Positions 11,200-21,504 of a stretch of 64,000 nucleotides of DNA are shown here, in pieces. The translations under genes were made by a program, and so were the position numbers. The DNA lies in NCBI GenBank assembly GCA_947471745.1, contig CANJKZ010000910.1:2200501-2264500 (forward strand). The letters are read 5' to 3'. The notes under the pieces are model-generated. The model did not search any database. It had not been told where the DNA came from and was given only the letters and a program-made list of their open reading frames with translations. Numbering within the stretch: position 1 is the first letter of the stretch; each line of letters opens with the position of its first letter. This DNA comes from Closterium sp. Naga37s-1 (taxonomy: Eukaryota > Streptophyta > Zygnematophyceae > Desmidiales > Closteriaceae).

Positions 11200-11929
11200 G
11201 GGGTCGGGATGTCTGGTGCATCCGGGTCTCCCTCAGGGGCAAGCAGCATGGACACGAGATGAGGTACAGCAGCGGCAAAGCACTCAAACTCCTCCTGTCT
11301 GTCCTCAAGGACGTCCGTGCCAAGAGCACACTCACCCCCGACGGACGGAGGACAGACAGACGCAGACTCAGACTCAGCAATAAGACTAGTGGCGTAGTCG
11401 AGACGACAGGCGGCAGCAAATTCAACAAGCTCAGCCACTAGAGCAGACGCAGCAGTGGCCTGAAAACGCGCGACAGTAGGACTAGCTGCACGAAGGGAGT
11501 CAGACTCCGGGTACGGACCATCAGGAAGAGAGGACGCAGGAGGAGACGGCAGAGGGACACGCTGTGGAGCAGTGGAAGGACGCAGAGTCATAGAGTGAGT
11601 GCCGGGGACAGGAGGAGGACGCTGACGCGGAACACGCCGACCAGTGCGAACAGCGCGGACAGGCGACTCAGGACGAGACTCAGGTGACGCAGGACGAGAC
11701 TCTGGCGACGCAGGACGAGACTCAGGCTCACGACGCTCCGTAAGACCTCTAGTCTGTCCATAGTAAGGAGAAGGACCAGGCAGTGGAGAGGCTGGCTGTA
11801 ACCGCGACTGTGACTGGACAGGCGGTGAACTCAGTAAGGGAGGAGTAGGACCAGTAGAAGGCGGGAGACCAAGAACCTGCTGAAGGAGCGGAACGTAGTA
11901 CGGCCGCGGCCGCGCAGCGCCTCCAGAAA

Positions 11930-12740
11930 CAGCAGAGACAGCACCAGTACCCTCAGCTCCAAGGTCTCCAGCTATAACTCCCGCAGCACCACCAGCTCCA
12001 GTACCTCCAGCAGCTCCAGCTCCAGCAGCACCTCCAGTAGCAACAGCTTCATCACCTACAGCTCCAACTCCTGTGGCACCACCAGCCCCAGCAGCTCCAG
12101 TACCTCCAGTACGAGCACCTCCGGGACCAGCTGCTCCAGCACCTCCAGCAGCTCCAACACCAGCAGGACCTCCAACAGCGCCAGGATCTCCAGCGCCAGC
12201 ACCTCCAGGACCAGCGGCTCCAGCAGCTCCAGCACTAGCAGCACCTCCAGCAGCTCCAGAAGCACCTCCAGCAGCTGCAGCACCAGCAGCACCTCCAGCA
12301 GCTCCAGCTCCAGAAGCACCTCCAGCAGCAGGCCCAGTAGCTCCAGCAGCACGGCGACAGTGTCGAGCATACCACTCACGAAGCAGCTGCGGAGAGAGGG
12401 GCTCCCACCACGACGGGACACCCGGAGGACCTCCAGACTAAGCATGCCCAGGCTCAGCACCCCAAGGCTCAGCACCCCCAGACTCAGCACCCCCAGGCTC
12501 AGTACCCCCCGGCTCAGCACCCCCAGACTCAGTACCCCCAGGCTCAGTACCCCCAGGCTCCACACGCTCAGGCTCAGCACCCTCAGGCTCCGCACCCTCA
12601 GACTCAGCAACCCCGGGCTCCACACGCTCAGGCCCTGCACCCGCAGGCTCAGCACCCCCAGGCCCCGCACCCGCAGGCTCAGCACCCCTAGCAGCACCAG
12701 AATCGATAGCTACCTCGACAGGCTCGACAGGGTCTACCTG
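11930..12740 (-). repeat. A3 coding minisatellite linker
   Basis: Degenerate tandem repeats encode, on the minus strand, first Glu-Pro-Gly-Gly-Ala type units (12430-12700) and then Gly-Ala-Gly units (11930-12360). Unit number and order differ from A1 and A2 at the same position. This points to repeat slippage within a required linker between integrase and RT. The plus-strand LSTPRLSTPRL frame is a shadow. Confidence 0.8.
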
Positions 12741-12799
12741 GGACACACCTGAGGGAGCTGGACCCTGAGGGAGGAGGGGGTCTACCGGAGGAGCACCTG

Positions 12800-14330
12800 G
12801 TGCTAGGAAGAGTGGCGAGGGGGGGAGAGGGGCAGTGCGGTAGGGAAAGAAACGGTAGTAAGATACCGACTCGTCAAACGTGACGTCCTGAGAGGACAGA
12901 ACACGACGCGAGGTGGGGTGGTAAAACTGCCACCCAGGTGCGTCAGCGGGGAAGCCAAGGAAGACGCAAGGAACGGCACGGGAGGACAGCTTGTCCGCGG
13001 AAGCATCGCGGACAAAAGCTCGAGATCCCCATACACGGAACACAGACGCATCGCCAACCTTCCCCGTCCACTGCAGAGTAGGTGTGGTCTCCGGCAAGGA
13101 GACACGAGGCTAAAGGTTGATCTGATGCGCAGCGTACTGAACCGCGAACGGCCACAGAAAATGGGGAGCAGCCGCATGGATCATGGACGTACGAGCGACG
13201 TCCATGACCATGCCGATGTGGTGCTCAGCAATCCCATTTTGCTGTGGGGAGGCCGGAAGCGTGAACGTCTGGCGGATGCCCTCCGCACGACAGAAGGCCC
13301 TCAGAAGGTCGGAGGAAAACTCACCACCTCTGTCTGAGTGCAGACGCAAAACAGGAAGGTCCGAGCCGAAACTCTCGCTGAGCTGGCGATGGGCACCGCG
13401 GATCCGGTCGATCAACACCTCAGTGACCTCACCCTTGCGGCGCAAGGGGAAGACTGTGGTGTAACGCAAGTAGTCGTCAACGACCAGCAGGAAGAAATGC
13501 TCGTGACCTTGTCCACAAACGCGGGCTGGGCCCCACACGTCCATCTGAAGAGTCTGCAGGGGAGCCTCTGTCGGAGGGAACTCGGAGGAGTGAGGAGCGG
13601 CGTGCTGCCGGCCCTCGATACAAGGAACACAGGTAGGGGCAGGCCCCGGAGGAAGGGGAGGGAGGGACTTGAGGAGACCAGAGACAAGGGTACGGGAGGC
13701 CATACCTCGAAGACGAGGCAGGGAGGGGTGACCAAGGCGGTGGTGCCAAAGGAGAGTCTCGTGTGACAAAGGACGACACGAGCAGGGGGGCGACGCTGGA
13801 CTAGACCTGGACGCGGCAGAAAACACCTGACCAGACGCGGCTACCTGACCAGACGCAGTAACAGGAGGAGACGCAGTAGTCAGTGTGTACAGACTCGAGC
13901 CAGGCCGACGGGTGAACGTGGCCAGGTGGCGGCCTGTCCGAGAGCAAGTGCAGTGGGTCACACGCTGACCTCCAGGGGTGAACTGGTCAACCCACGCGTC
14001 CTGGAGGTCAGCTCCACTCACCAAGTTCGTAGAGAACGAGGGGAGATGGAGTCCCGACAGCAAGCCCGACGGGGCCGCAAGACACGGTAGAACCGTGGAA
14101 GAGTGCGCAAGGACTGGGCCCCAAGAGGGGTCAGCCAGGGAGACTGCGACAGGCCGACTGAGCGGCCGTGAGTGTGGTGCTGTCGCAAAAGAAGGAGCGC
14201 GAAGCACTAGATTCAAGTGTGAAAGTGTGCAGGGCCTCAGTAGGTGCAGTACCAGAGAGAGCAGACTCACCAGCACCTGTAGCAGCAGACTCACTAGCAC
14301 CTGGAGCATCAGACTCACTAGCACCTAGAG
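12800..14330 (-). pseudogene. A3 protease, GAG-pre-integrase and integrase
   Basis: Minus-strand coding shows the protease signature region near 14180-14240, the GAG-pre-integrase HHRLGHPSLPRL block near 13690-13750, and integrase with MDVWGPARV (about 13550), VVDDYLRYTT (13480), HSDRGGEF (13325) and QQNGIAEHHIG (13230). The integrase C-terminal FLGFPADAPGWQFYHP block lies near 12920-12970. This is the normal copia order. Broken. Confidence 0.85.
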
Positions 14331-14508
14331 CAGCAGCCTCAATGCCCGGGTCGGGCGGAACACTCAGGTAACAGTCACCCTCAGCACTATCAATCGCAGC
14401 ATTCATGGCAGCAAGGATAGCATCGAAATCAAAATCAAAGATAGCAACTTTCTGCTTAAGCAGATCACCCCAGCGCGGGAGCTCAACAGCGTCAGGAAAC
14501 TGGGCTCG

Positions 14509-15717
14509 TCAGGCGTCAGTCAGGCGACCGAAGCAGCGCTGCACAGTGTGTGGCAGCCCGCACGTCTCCCCACGGCGCCCGCCGGTGCGAAGAACGTAAG
14601 TGCAGGGACCAACACCCCCAGACCTCCCACGTCCAGCGTACCACTCACGAAGCTGCTGGGCCGACGGGGTCTCACGGGAACGCGGCTGCTGCTGGCGCTG
14701 GCTACCACCAAAGCCTCCATGCTGCGCGGCTCCACCGCGACCAGCACCACCGCTGCCGCCACCACCACCACCGCTGCCGCTGCCTCCACCGCCGCTGCCG
14801 CTGCCTCCACCACCCCCACCGCCGCCACCGACGCCCCCACTCACGCCACCACCCCCACCTCCACCGCCACCCCCTCCGCCTCCTCCACCGCCTCCACCGC
14901 CGCCCCCACTGTCCCGTCCACCACCCTTGCCCCCCTTGCCCTTGCTGTTGCGGTGCCTCCCACTAGGAGCAGACGCAGCCCCGACCTCCGCAGTGCCAAT
15001 GAGGTCGACAGCAGCAGCAGACGCAACAGAGGGGAGAAGGGGGACAGGAGAACACCCCTCAAAGAAAGGGGCGCGAGGGTCGCCGCGAGAAGCACCTACA
15101 GCTAAGATACTCTTCTCAGCTGCAGTGAGGCGCTCCTCTAGCAGGTTGACAGTGAGCTCGGTGGGGCAAAGGGAGAGAAAGTGGTCCCTGACTGAAGCAA
15201 GGGAGTTAGGGAGGCGGGTGACTAGGTAGTAAAGGGTGATGTACATGGGGGGGGGGTTCTTGGCACAGAACTCAGTGGGAAGCGCAGCTCGGTAGCGGGC
15301 GTCACTAGTGCGGAGGTGAGTAATGAGGTTAGCGACTGTGGCAAAAGCGGTAAGGTCAGGGAACAGGTACGGTAGCATGAGGCGGCTGCGGGCAGCAGTG
15401 GAAGGGGAGGAGTAGCGCGCTACTACAGCGTCGTACAAAGACTGAGCAGTCTTGTACTGGCCAAAGTGCGCGCGCTCAGCAGACGGCAGGTGACTACGAA
15501 CAGCAAGGCGAGCAACAGCGTCACGAGTGGTCCACTGCAAGCGAACCGTACTGTCAGCAGTGGCAGCAGGTGCAGTAGAGACACCGGACGTGTGATCAAA
15601 GAAGGATACTCCGTCCCTAGAGTCACACTGAAGAAAGAGCTGCAGGTCGTCAACCCACACGTCAAACTCAATTGCACGCCCCTCAGCATCAAAGGTAAGA
15701 ACAGTAGGGCTAGCCAT
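14509..15717 (-). CDS. A3 Gag-like protein with polyglycine domain
   Basis: The frame opens MASPTVLTFDAEGRAIEF, and the same start is seen in A2 (MATPNVLTFNAEGREVDF). The first ~250 residues form the helical capsid-like region (VWVDDLQLFLQCDSRDGVS; MYITLYYLVTRLP) typical of copia Gag. A glycine tract of about 90 residues follows, coded by GGT/GGC runs (14700-14940), then RSRETPSAQQLREW and a C-x13-C-x3-H-x4-C motif near 14525-14600. The start is chosen because it is conserved in three copies and follows the leader. Gag would form the particle and bind RNA. The zinc motif is unlike the usual CX2CX4HX4C knuckle. Confidence 0.82.
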   Translation of the reverse strand: MASPTVLTFDAEGRAIEFDVWVDDLQLFLQCDSRDGVSFFDHTSGVSTAPAATADSTVRLQWTTRDAVARLAVRSHLPSAERAHFGQYKTAQSLYDAVVARYSSPSTAARSRLMLPYLFPDLTAFATVANLITHLRTSDARYRAALPTEFCAKNPPPMYITLYYLVTRLPNSLASVRDHFLSLCPTELTVNLLEERLTAAEKSILAVGASRGDPRAPFFEGCSPVPLLPSVASAAAVDLIGTAEVGAASAPSGRHRNSKGKGGKGGGRDSGGGGGGGGGGGGGGGGGGGGGVSGGVGGGGGGGGGSGSGGGGSGSGGGGGGSGGAGRGGAAQHGGFGGSQRQQQPRSRETPSAQQLREWYAGRGRSGGVGPCTYVLRTGGRRGETCGLPHTVQRCFGRLTDA

Positions 15718-15777
15718 AGCGGCAGTAGTAGCAGGAGTAGCAGTAGCAGCAGTGGCAGCAGAAGCAGCAGTAGCAGC

Positions 15778-16536
15778 AAGAGCAGCGCAGGCAGGGCAGT
15801 GCGGCTCAGTAGGGCTGCGCGGCTCGGTAGGGCGGCGCGGCTCGGCGGGGCGGCGCGGCTTGGCTGGGCGGCGCGGCTCGGCTGGGCGGCGTGGCTCGGC
15901 AGGGCGGCGCGGCTCGGCTGGGCGGCGCGGCTCGGCTCCTGGCGGCGCGGCGCAGTAGGGCAGCGCGGGTGCTTACCAGGGGCGGGTGCAGGGCAGGGCC
16001 GCAGCCGGCGGTTTTAGGTCAGGGCCGCGACTGGGGCGGCAGCAGGGCAGGGCCGCAACAGGGCGGCAGCAGGGCAGGGCCGCAACGGGCAGCTAAGGCA
16101 GGGCCGCAACTGGGGCGGAAGCAGGGTAGGGCCGCGACAGGGCGGCAAAGGCAGGGCCGCGACGAGCGGCGACGGGCCAGCGACAGGCGGCTACGGGCCG
16201 ACGGCGGGCGGCAACGGGCCGGGACGGGCCGGCGACGGGCAAGCGACGGGCCAGGACGGGCCAGCGACGGGCGGCGAAAGGCAGGGCCGCGACAGGGCGG
16301 CTGCAGGGCAGGGCCGCAGTGGGCGGCGAAAGCAGGGCTGCGACGAGCGGCTGCGGGCCAGCGACGGGCGGCGACGGGCCGGGACGGGCCAGCGACGGGC
16401 GGCGAAGGCAGGGCCGCGACGGGCCAGCTAAGGCAGGGCCGCGACGGGCCGTACTAGGGCAGGGCGCGAGGCGCGCGTCGGGCAGGGCGCGAGGTCCGCT
16501 TCGGGCAGGGCAGGAAAGTAAAATCGTGGTGGGCCC
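15778..16536 (-). repeat. A3 GC-rich leader array
   Basis: Between the 5' LTR and Gag lie about 750 bp of very GC-rich tandem repeats. Near Gag the unit is a GGCGGCGCGGCTCGGCTG type. Toward the LTR it is an array of GCAGGGCCGCGAC-like units of variable spacing. Next to the primer-binding site is the conserved box GTGGGCCCTAAAAAA, also found in the other family A leaders. I read it as untranslated leader. It opens Arg/Gly frames that I do not annotate. Confidence 0.8.
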
Positions 16537-16561
16537 TAAAAAAAAACGTTCCCACTAGTGA

Positions 16562-16708
16562 ACCTGCTCTGATACCAAGTCAGAATAGTGAACGAATGAA
16601 TGACTGAATTAGAAAGCAGTTGGGTACAAGTAGGAAACTTAAAAGTGTTGTACCCTATATGAACTACCCCACTACAGCCTAAACAGACTATAGCATATAA
16701 GTTTGACA
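16562..16708 (-). repeat. A3 5' LTR and primer-binding site
   Basis: On the minus strand the LTR starts TGTCAAACTTATATGC at 16708 and ends near 16578. TGGTATCAGAGCAGG follows directly; this is complementary to the 3' end of initiator tRNA-Met, the standard copia primer. The flanking GGGAC at 16709-16713 is the target duplication. Confidence 0.92.
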
Positions 16709-16860
16709 GGGACCTGGCGCGAGGAAGAGCGGCCGGGGGGGGGAGGGGGGCAGTGCGGTAGGGGAAGAGACGGTAGTAAGGAACCGACTCGTCAAACGTG
16801 ACGTCCTGAGAGGACAGAACACGGCGCGAGGTGGGGTGGTAAAACTGCCAACCAGGGGCG

Positions 16861-19407
16861 TCAGGGGGGAAGCCAAGGAAGACGCAGGGAAAAGCACGGG
16901 AGGACAGCTTGTCCGCAGACAAGTCGCGGACGAAAGCTCCAAATCCCCAGACACGGAACGCAGACGCGAGGACACCGCAGAGTAGGTGTGGTCTCCGGCA
17001 AGGAGACTCGGGTCTGGAGGTTGATCCGATGCGCCGCGTACTGAACCGCGAACGGCCACAGAAAATGGGGAGCAGCCGCATGGAGCTGACGACGCGCAGT
17101 GCGGATCCAGTAGATCAGCACCTCAATGACCTCACCCTTGTGGCGCAAGGGGAAGATTGTGGTGTAACGCGAGTAGTCGTCAACGACCAGCAGAAAGTAG
17201 CGCTTGTGACCCTGTCCACGGACGCGGGCTGGGTCCCACACGTCCATGTGAAGAGTCTGCAGGGGAGCCTCCGTCGGAGGGAACTCGGAGGAGTGAGGAG
17301 CGGCGCGCTGCCTCCCCTCGACGCAAGGAACGCAGGTAGGGGCAGGCCCCGGGGGAAGGGGAGGGAGAGACCGGGGAAGACCAGTGACAAGGACACGGGA
17401 GGCCATGCCTTGGAGACGAGGCAGGGAGGGGTGACCAAGGCGGTGGTGCCAGGGGAGAGTCTGGTAATACAGGAGGCGACACGAGCAGGGGGCAGACTCA
17501 GGACCAGACCAGGACGCTGCAGCAAACACCTGACCCGACGCGGCTACCTGACCAGACTCAGCAGCCGGAGGAGACACGGTAGTCAGGGTGTACAGGCTCG
17601 ACCCAGGCTGACGGGTGAACGTGGCCAGGTGCTGGCCCGTCCGAGTACACGAACAGTGGGTCACCCTCTGACCTCCAGGAGTGAACTGGTCAATCCACGC
17701 GTCCTGAAGGTCAGCTCCACTCACCAAGTTCGTGGAGAACGAGGGGAGGTGGAGGCCAGACAAAGAGCCAGACGGGACCGCCGGACACGGTAGAACCGTG
17801 GAGGAGTGTGCAAGAACCGGACCCCCAGAGGGGTCAGCCAGAGAGACTGCCACCGGCTGACTGAGCAGTGAGAGTGTGGTGCATTCGCGAAAGAAGGAGT
17901 GGGAAGCACCCGAGTCAAGGGTGAAAGTGTGCAAGACCTGAGCCGACGCGGTACCTGAGAGAGCAGCCTCACCAGCACCTGGAGCAGAAGACTCACTAGC
18001 ACCTAGAGCAGCAGCCTCAATGCCCGGGTCGGGCGGAACACACAGGTAACACTCACCCTCAGCACTAATAGACACAGCATACATAGCAGCAAGGATAGCA
18101 TCATAATCAAGATCAAAGATAGAAACCCCCGACTTAAGCAGATCACCCCAGCGAGGGATCTCAGTGGCGTCAGGAAACTGTGCACGCCAGGCGTCAGTCA
18201 TGCGGCCGAAACAGCGGAGCGTGGCATGCGAGCCGCCGCACGTCTCTCCACTGCGGTCACCGGTGCGGAGAACGTACGCGCAGGGACCAGCACCCCCAGA
18301 CCTCCCACGCCCAGCGTACCACTCACGAAGCTGCTGGGGCGACAAGGTCGCACGAGGGCGCTGCTGCTGCTGGAGCTGGCCACGGCCAAAGCCTCTCCGC
18401 TGCACAGCACCACCCCCACCAGCACCACCGCCGCCGCCACCCCCACCGCCGCCGCCACCGCCGCCACCTCCACCCCCACTGCCGCTGCCTCCGCCGCCTC
18501 CACCTCCACCACCGCGACCGAAGCCCCCACTCCTGCCACCACCCCCACCTCCACCCCCACCCCCTCCACCGCCACCACCGCCACCACCGCCGCCCCCGCC
18601 ATCCCCTCCAGCACCCTTGCCCCCCTTGCTCCTGCCGCTGCGGCGCCTCCCACTAGGAGCAGACGCAGCGCCGTCCGACTCGATGCCAACGAGGTCGACA
18701 GCAGCAGCAGAGGCGACAGAAGGCAAAAGGGGAACGGGGGAACACCCCTCAAAGAAAGGGGCATGAGGGTCACCACGAGAGGCTCCTACGGCGACTATAC
18801 TCTTCTCAGCTGCAAGGAGGCGCTCCTCGAGGAGATCAACGGTGAGCGTGATGGGGCAAAGGGAGAGGAAGTGGTTCGTGACCAAGCGAAGGGAGTCAGG
18901 GAGCCGGGTGACGAGATAGTAGAGAGTGATGTACATAGGGGGGGGGTTCTTGGTGCAGAACTCGGCGGGAAGCGCAGCGCGGTAGCGGGTGTCACTAGTG
19001 CGGAGGTGCGTAATGAGGTCAGCGATTGTGGCAAAAGCAGCTAGGTCACGGAACAGGTACGGCAGCATGAGGCAGCTAAGGGCAGCAGTGGCAGGGGAGG
19101 AGTAGCGCGCAACAACAGCGTCGTACAGAGTCCTAGCGGTCTTGTACTGGCTAAAGTGCGCGCGCTCAGCAGACGGCAGGTGACTACGAACAGCAAGATG
19201 GGCAGCAGCATCGCGCGTGGTCCACTGCGAGCGAACAGTACTGTCAGCATCGGCAGCAGGTGCAACAGAGACGCCGGACGTGAGATCGAACAGTGAGACT
19301 CCGTCCCTAGAATCGCACTGCAAAAACAGCTGCAGATCATCGACCCAAACCTCGAAATCAACTTCCCGACCCTCAGCATTGAAGGTAAGTACATTAGGGG
19401 TAGCCAT
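16861..19407 (-). CDS. A2 Gag-protease-integrase open frame (848 codons)
   Basis: This long minus-strand frame starts MATPNVLTFNAEGREVDF. It runs through the capsid-like region (residues ~1-250), a polyglycine tract (18410-18640), SPQQLREW, the C-x13-C-x3-H-x4-C motif (18230-18300), the protease signature LDSGAS (17880-17932), GAG-pre-integrase HHRLGHPSLPRL (17401-17458) and the start of integrase with MDVWDPARV and VVDDYSRYTT (17110-17245). Gag and pol lie in one frame, as is usual for copia elements. It is the longest family A frame in the window. The element is broken downstream and split by A3. Confidence 0.85.
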   Translation of the reverse strand: MATPNVLTFNAEGREVDFEVWVDDLQLFLQCDSRDGVSLFDLTSGVSVAPAADADSTVRSQWTTRDAAAHLAVRSHLPSAERAHFSQYKTARTLYDAVVARYSSPATAALSCLMLPYLFRDLAAFATIADLITHLRTSDTRYRAALPAEFCTKNPPPMYITLYYLVTRLPDSLRLVTNHFLSLCPITLTVDLLEERLLAAEKSIVAVGASRGDPHAPFFEGCSPVPLLPSVASAAAVDLVGIESDGAASAPSGRRRSGRSKGGKGAGGDGGGGGGGGGGGGGGGGGGGGGGRSGGFGRGGGGGGGGGSGSGGGGGGGGGGGGGGGGGGAGGGGAVQRRGFGRGQLQQQQRPRATLSPQQLREWYAGRGRSGGAGPCAYVLRTGDRSGETCGGSHATLRCFGRMTDAWRAQFPDATEIPRWGDLLKSGVSIFDLDYDAILAAMYAVSISAEGECYLCVPPDPGIEAAALGASESSAPGAGEAALSGTASAQVLHTFTLDSGASHSFFRECTTLSLLSQPVAVSLADPSGGPVLAHSSTVLPCPAVPSGSLSGLHLPSFSTNLVSGADLQDAWIDQFTPGGQRVTHCSCTRTGQHLATFTRQPGSSLYTLTTVSPPAAESGQVAASGQVFAAASWSGPESAPCSCRLLYYQTLPWHHRLGHPSLPRLQGMASRVLVTGLPRSLPPLPPGPAPTCVPCVEGRQRAAPHSSEFPPTEAPLQTLHMDVWDPARVRGQGHKRYFLLVVDDYSRYTTIFPLRHKGEVIEVLIYWIRTARRQLHAAAPHFLWPFAVQYAAHRINLQTRVSLPETTPTLRCPRVCVPCLGIWSFRPRLVCGQAVLPCFSLRLPWLPP

Positions 19408-19429
19408 GACAGCAGTAGCAGTAGCAGTA

Positions 19430-20150
19430 AGAGCAGCGCGACTCGGCAGGGCGGCGCGGCTTGTTAGGGCGGCGCGGCTCGGTAAGGCTGCGCGGCTTGG
19501 CAGGGCGGCGCGGGTGCGGCGGTGCGCTTACCAGGGCGGAATCAGGGTAGGGCCGCAACTGGAAGGGCAGGGCCGTGGCGCGCCGGCAGGTCAGGGCCGC
19601 GTCAGGCAGGGCCGCGACGAGGCAGGGCCGCAACTGGGGCTGTAGGACGGGCCGCGACCGCGGCGGTAGGCAGGGCCGCGACGGCGGTCGTAGGACGGGC
19701 CGCGGCGACGGCAGGCAGGGCCGCGACGGCTTCAGGCAGGGCCGCGACAGCAGGGCGGCAGGGCCGCGTCGGGAGGGCAGGGCCGCAACGGCTTCAGGGA
19801 GGGCCGCGACGGCAGGGCGGCGGGCCGCGACGGCAGGGCGGCAGGGCCGCGGCGGCAGGGTGACCGGGCCGCGACGGCAGGTTGGGGCCGCGACGGCGTC
19901 AGGGAGGGCCGCAACGGCAGGGCGGCAGGGCCGCAACTGCAGGGCGGCAGGGCCGCGACGGCAGGGTAGGGCCGCAACGGCCGCAGGGAGGGCCGCGACG
20001 GCAGGGCGGCAGGGCCGCGATGGCTTCAAACAGGGCCGCGACAGCATGGGCCGCGACGGCAGGGTAGGCGCACGGGGCGCAGGAGAGGCAGGCGCGAGGC
20101 GCGCGACAGGGGCAGGAGCGCGCTTCGGGCAGGGCAGGAAAAAAGAAATG
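19430..20150 (-). repeat. A2 GC-rich leader array
   Basis: About 700 bp of tandem GGCAGGGCCGCGACGGC-like units lie between Gag and the 5' LTR. They end at the conserved box GTGGGCCCTAAAAAAAAA next to the primer-binding site. The unit resembles the LTR-proximal half of the A3 leader but not the GTCGACCCTAGG array of the A4 subfamily. Dense Arg/Gly/Ala and Pro/Ala frames on both strands are by-products of the repeats. Confidence 0.8.
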
Positions 20151-20191
20151 TAAGTGGTGGGCCCTAAAAAAAAAACAGTCCCTCTAGGGAA

Positions 20192-20335
20192 CCCGCTCTA
20201 TACCATGTGAGAATAGTACGAGGAATGATGTGGACTAGAAAGGAGATGGGTACAAGTATGAAAACCTAGAAAAGTTGTACCCCATAATGTCTACCCCACT
20301 GCAGCCTACACAGGCTATATCATATACGTTTGACA
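20192..20335 (-). repeat. A2 5' LTR and primer-binding site
   Basis: The 130-bp LTR (20206-20335) starts TGTCAAACGTATATG on the minus strand and ends TATTCTCACA. It is followed by TGGTATAGAGCGGG, a variant of the initiator tRNA-Met primer site. Three differences separate it from the 3' LTR. The right flank is AGGTG. Confidence 0.9.
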
Positions 20336-21504
20336 AGGTGCGCCCATATCCGAGCAGAGACGACGGTAGAAGTTTCTGTTGACTGCTATAACGTTATGCG
20401 AAAGCGTTTAAACTGATATTACAAACTTGAACTTGGCAACACTTAACATCACTTGCAGCCCTTCGAGCGTAACAGCTTGTCACCTCCTAGCCAAGGGCGT
20501 AGAAAATAACAAGTGAGCGGTTATGCCTTGCTCAGCTTGTAGGACGAGCAATCTGGTCGAGCAGAGTTTCGGCAGCACCAGGGTAAAGTTTCTACCCTCC
20601 TCAATACGAAGTAGTAGATTTCGAACTTGAAAAAGCGCGAATGCATTAGATTAAATTTCAACATGTACAAACAAATATTTATATAGATTCTACGCACAGG
20701 CAAGAGCAAACATAAAACAGTTGTTTAACCAGCTCGCAGCATTTCGCCACTCTGTACTTGAAAACAGTTGCTCAACTCATTGAGCATTTGGCTTTATCCT
20801 CTTGTTAAAAATTGTCTTCAAACAGTACTTGTAACAGTTGCCCCTGCTGACTCAAATGTGTGCACTCATGAGACTTGCATGTGACTCCAATGTAGCTCTA
20901 ATGACCTTATGCGAGCTCACAGTTATAAAACGGTCTTTACCGTTTGAAAAACGGAATAACCCATTTGCACTTGAGGAAAATGATCAGGCAAAGCGGCGTG
21001 ACATTCGCGAGGAATTTCCCATTCCGCGAGTCAGCATTGAATACAGTTTTTCAACTCTAATCCCGAGCACCCCCTCATGCCATATGCACGACCGATATTT
21101 TTTATCGGTCGCGCTTTACAGCGCACCATGATCGAAATCATGCGCGTGTACAGAACGGGACAGGGCCGAAATTGGCCCTGTCTTGTTGCGATCGTGCAAT
21201 AGAGTACACGTGCAACAAAAATGGCACACGCCCGAGACCTGAGGGGCCACACGCACAAAGCAGGACTCCACTTGCGGTCCTGATTTCTGCACCCTTTTAC
21301 TCGTGTGAAAAAGTCAAACAGCACCCCCTTGAGCAGTCAAACATTCGAGCCCCCCAGCACACCACTCACTCACATAATCCTCGTATGAAATATTCGAGGC
21401 TATGGGACTTCAATAGGCCTCGCATTACACATTCAAAACTCATGGGTTGCTCGCATGAACCTCGCATGAAACATTTAAGTCTCATGGGACTTTCATGGAA
21501 GCTA
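20336..21504. other. Non-coding DNA with several perfect hairpins
   Basis: About 1.2 kb of AT-richer sequence holds no convincing gene. It contains a series of short perfect inverted repeats: AAACGGT/ACCGTTT at 20928-20945, CGACCGATA/TATCGGTCG at 21089-21111, CATGAT/ATCATG at 21127-21142, GACAGGGCC/GGCCCTGTC at 21159-21182 and CAGGAC/GTCCTG near 21262-21283. The left edge carries one side of A2's target duplication. It could be host intergenic DNA or a decayed structured element. Confidence 0.5.

Larger units (their letters stand above)
9301..16708 (-). mobile_element. Family A copia element A3, nested in A2
   Basis: This 7.4-kb minus-strand element has 131-bp LTRs (16578-16708 and 9301-9431) and a perfect 5-bp target duplication, GGGAC, at 9296-9300 and 16709-16713. 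It interrupts A2 just after the integrase C-terminal region. The LTRs differ at eight positions by eye (about 94% identity). Inside are a primer-binding site, a GC-rich leader, Gag, protease, GAG-pre-integrase, integrase, linker, RT, RNase H and polypurine tract. It is broken in roughly four or five places, but all domains are present. Confidence 0.93.
5953..20335 (-). mobile_element. Family A copia element A2 (host of nested A3)
   Basis: A complete-length minus-strand copia element is bounded by 130-bp LTRs at 20206-20335 (5') and 5953-6082 (3'). They differ at about three positions by eye (near 98% identity). The flanks are AGGTC and AGGTG, a 5-bp target duplication with one mismatch. Element A3 splits it at 9301-16708. 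Without A3 it is about 7.0 kb. Order on the minus strand: 5' LTR, primer-binding site, GC-rich leader, Gag, protease, integrase, (A3), linker, RT, RNase H, polypurine tract, 3' LTR. It is broken, with about five breaks besides the nested element. Confidence 0.9.

Noticed and set aside
14700-14940. Glycine-rich cell-wall structural protein
   Set aside because: The polyglycine tract is inside Gag, between the capsid-like region and the zinc motif, in all family A copies.
14600-15229. Long Pro-rich plus-strand frames opposite Gag (also at 18164-18766)
   Set aside because: They are the complement of the polyglycine tract (CCA/CCG runs opposite TGG/CGG) and have no homology or context of their own.
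15752-16457. Arg/Gly-rich small proteins in the GC-rich leaders (also 19522-20153, 36416-36910, 48634-49209)
   Set aside because: The open frames follow from GC-rich tandem repeats without stop codons. They differ in every copy and lie in untranslated leader.
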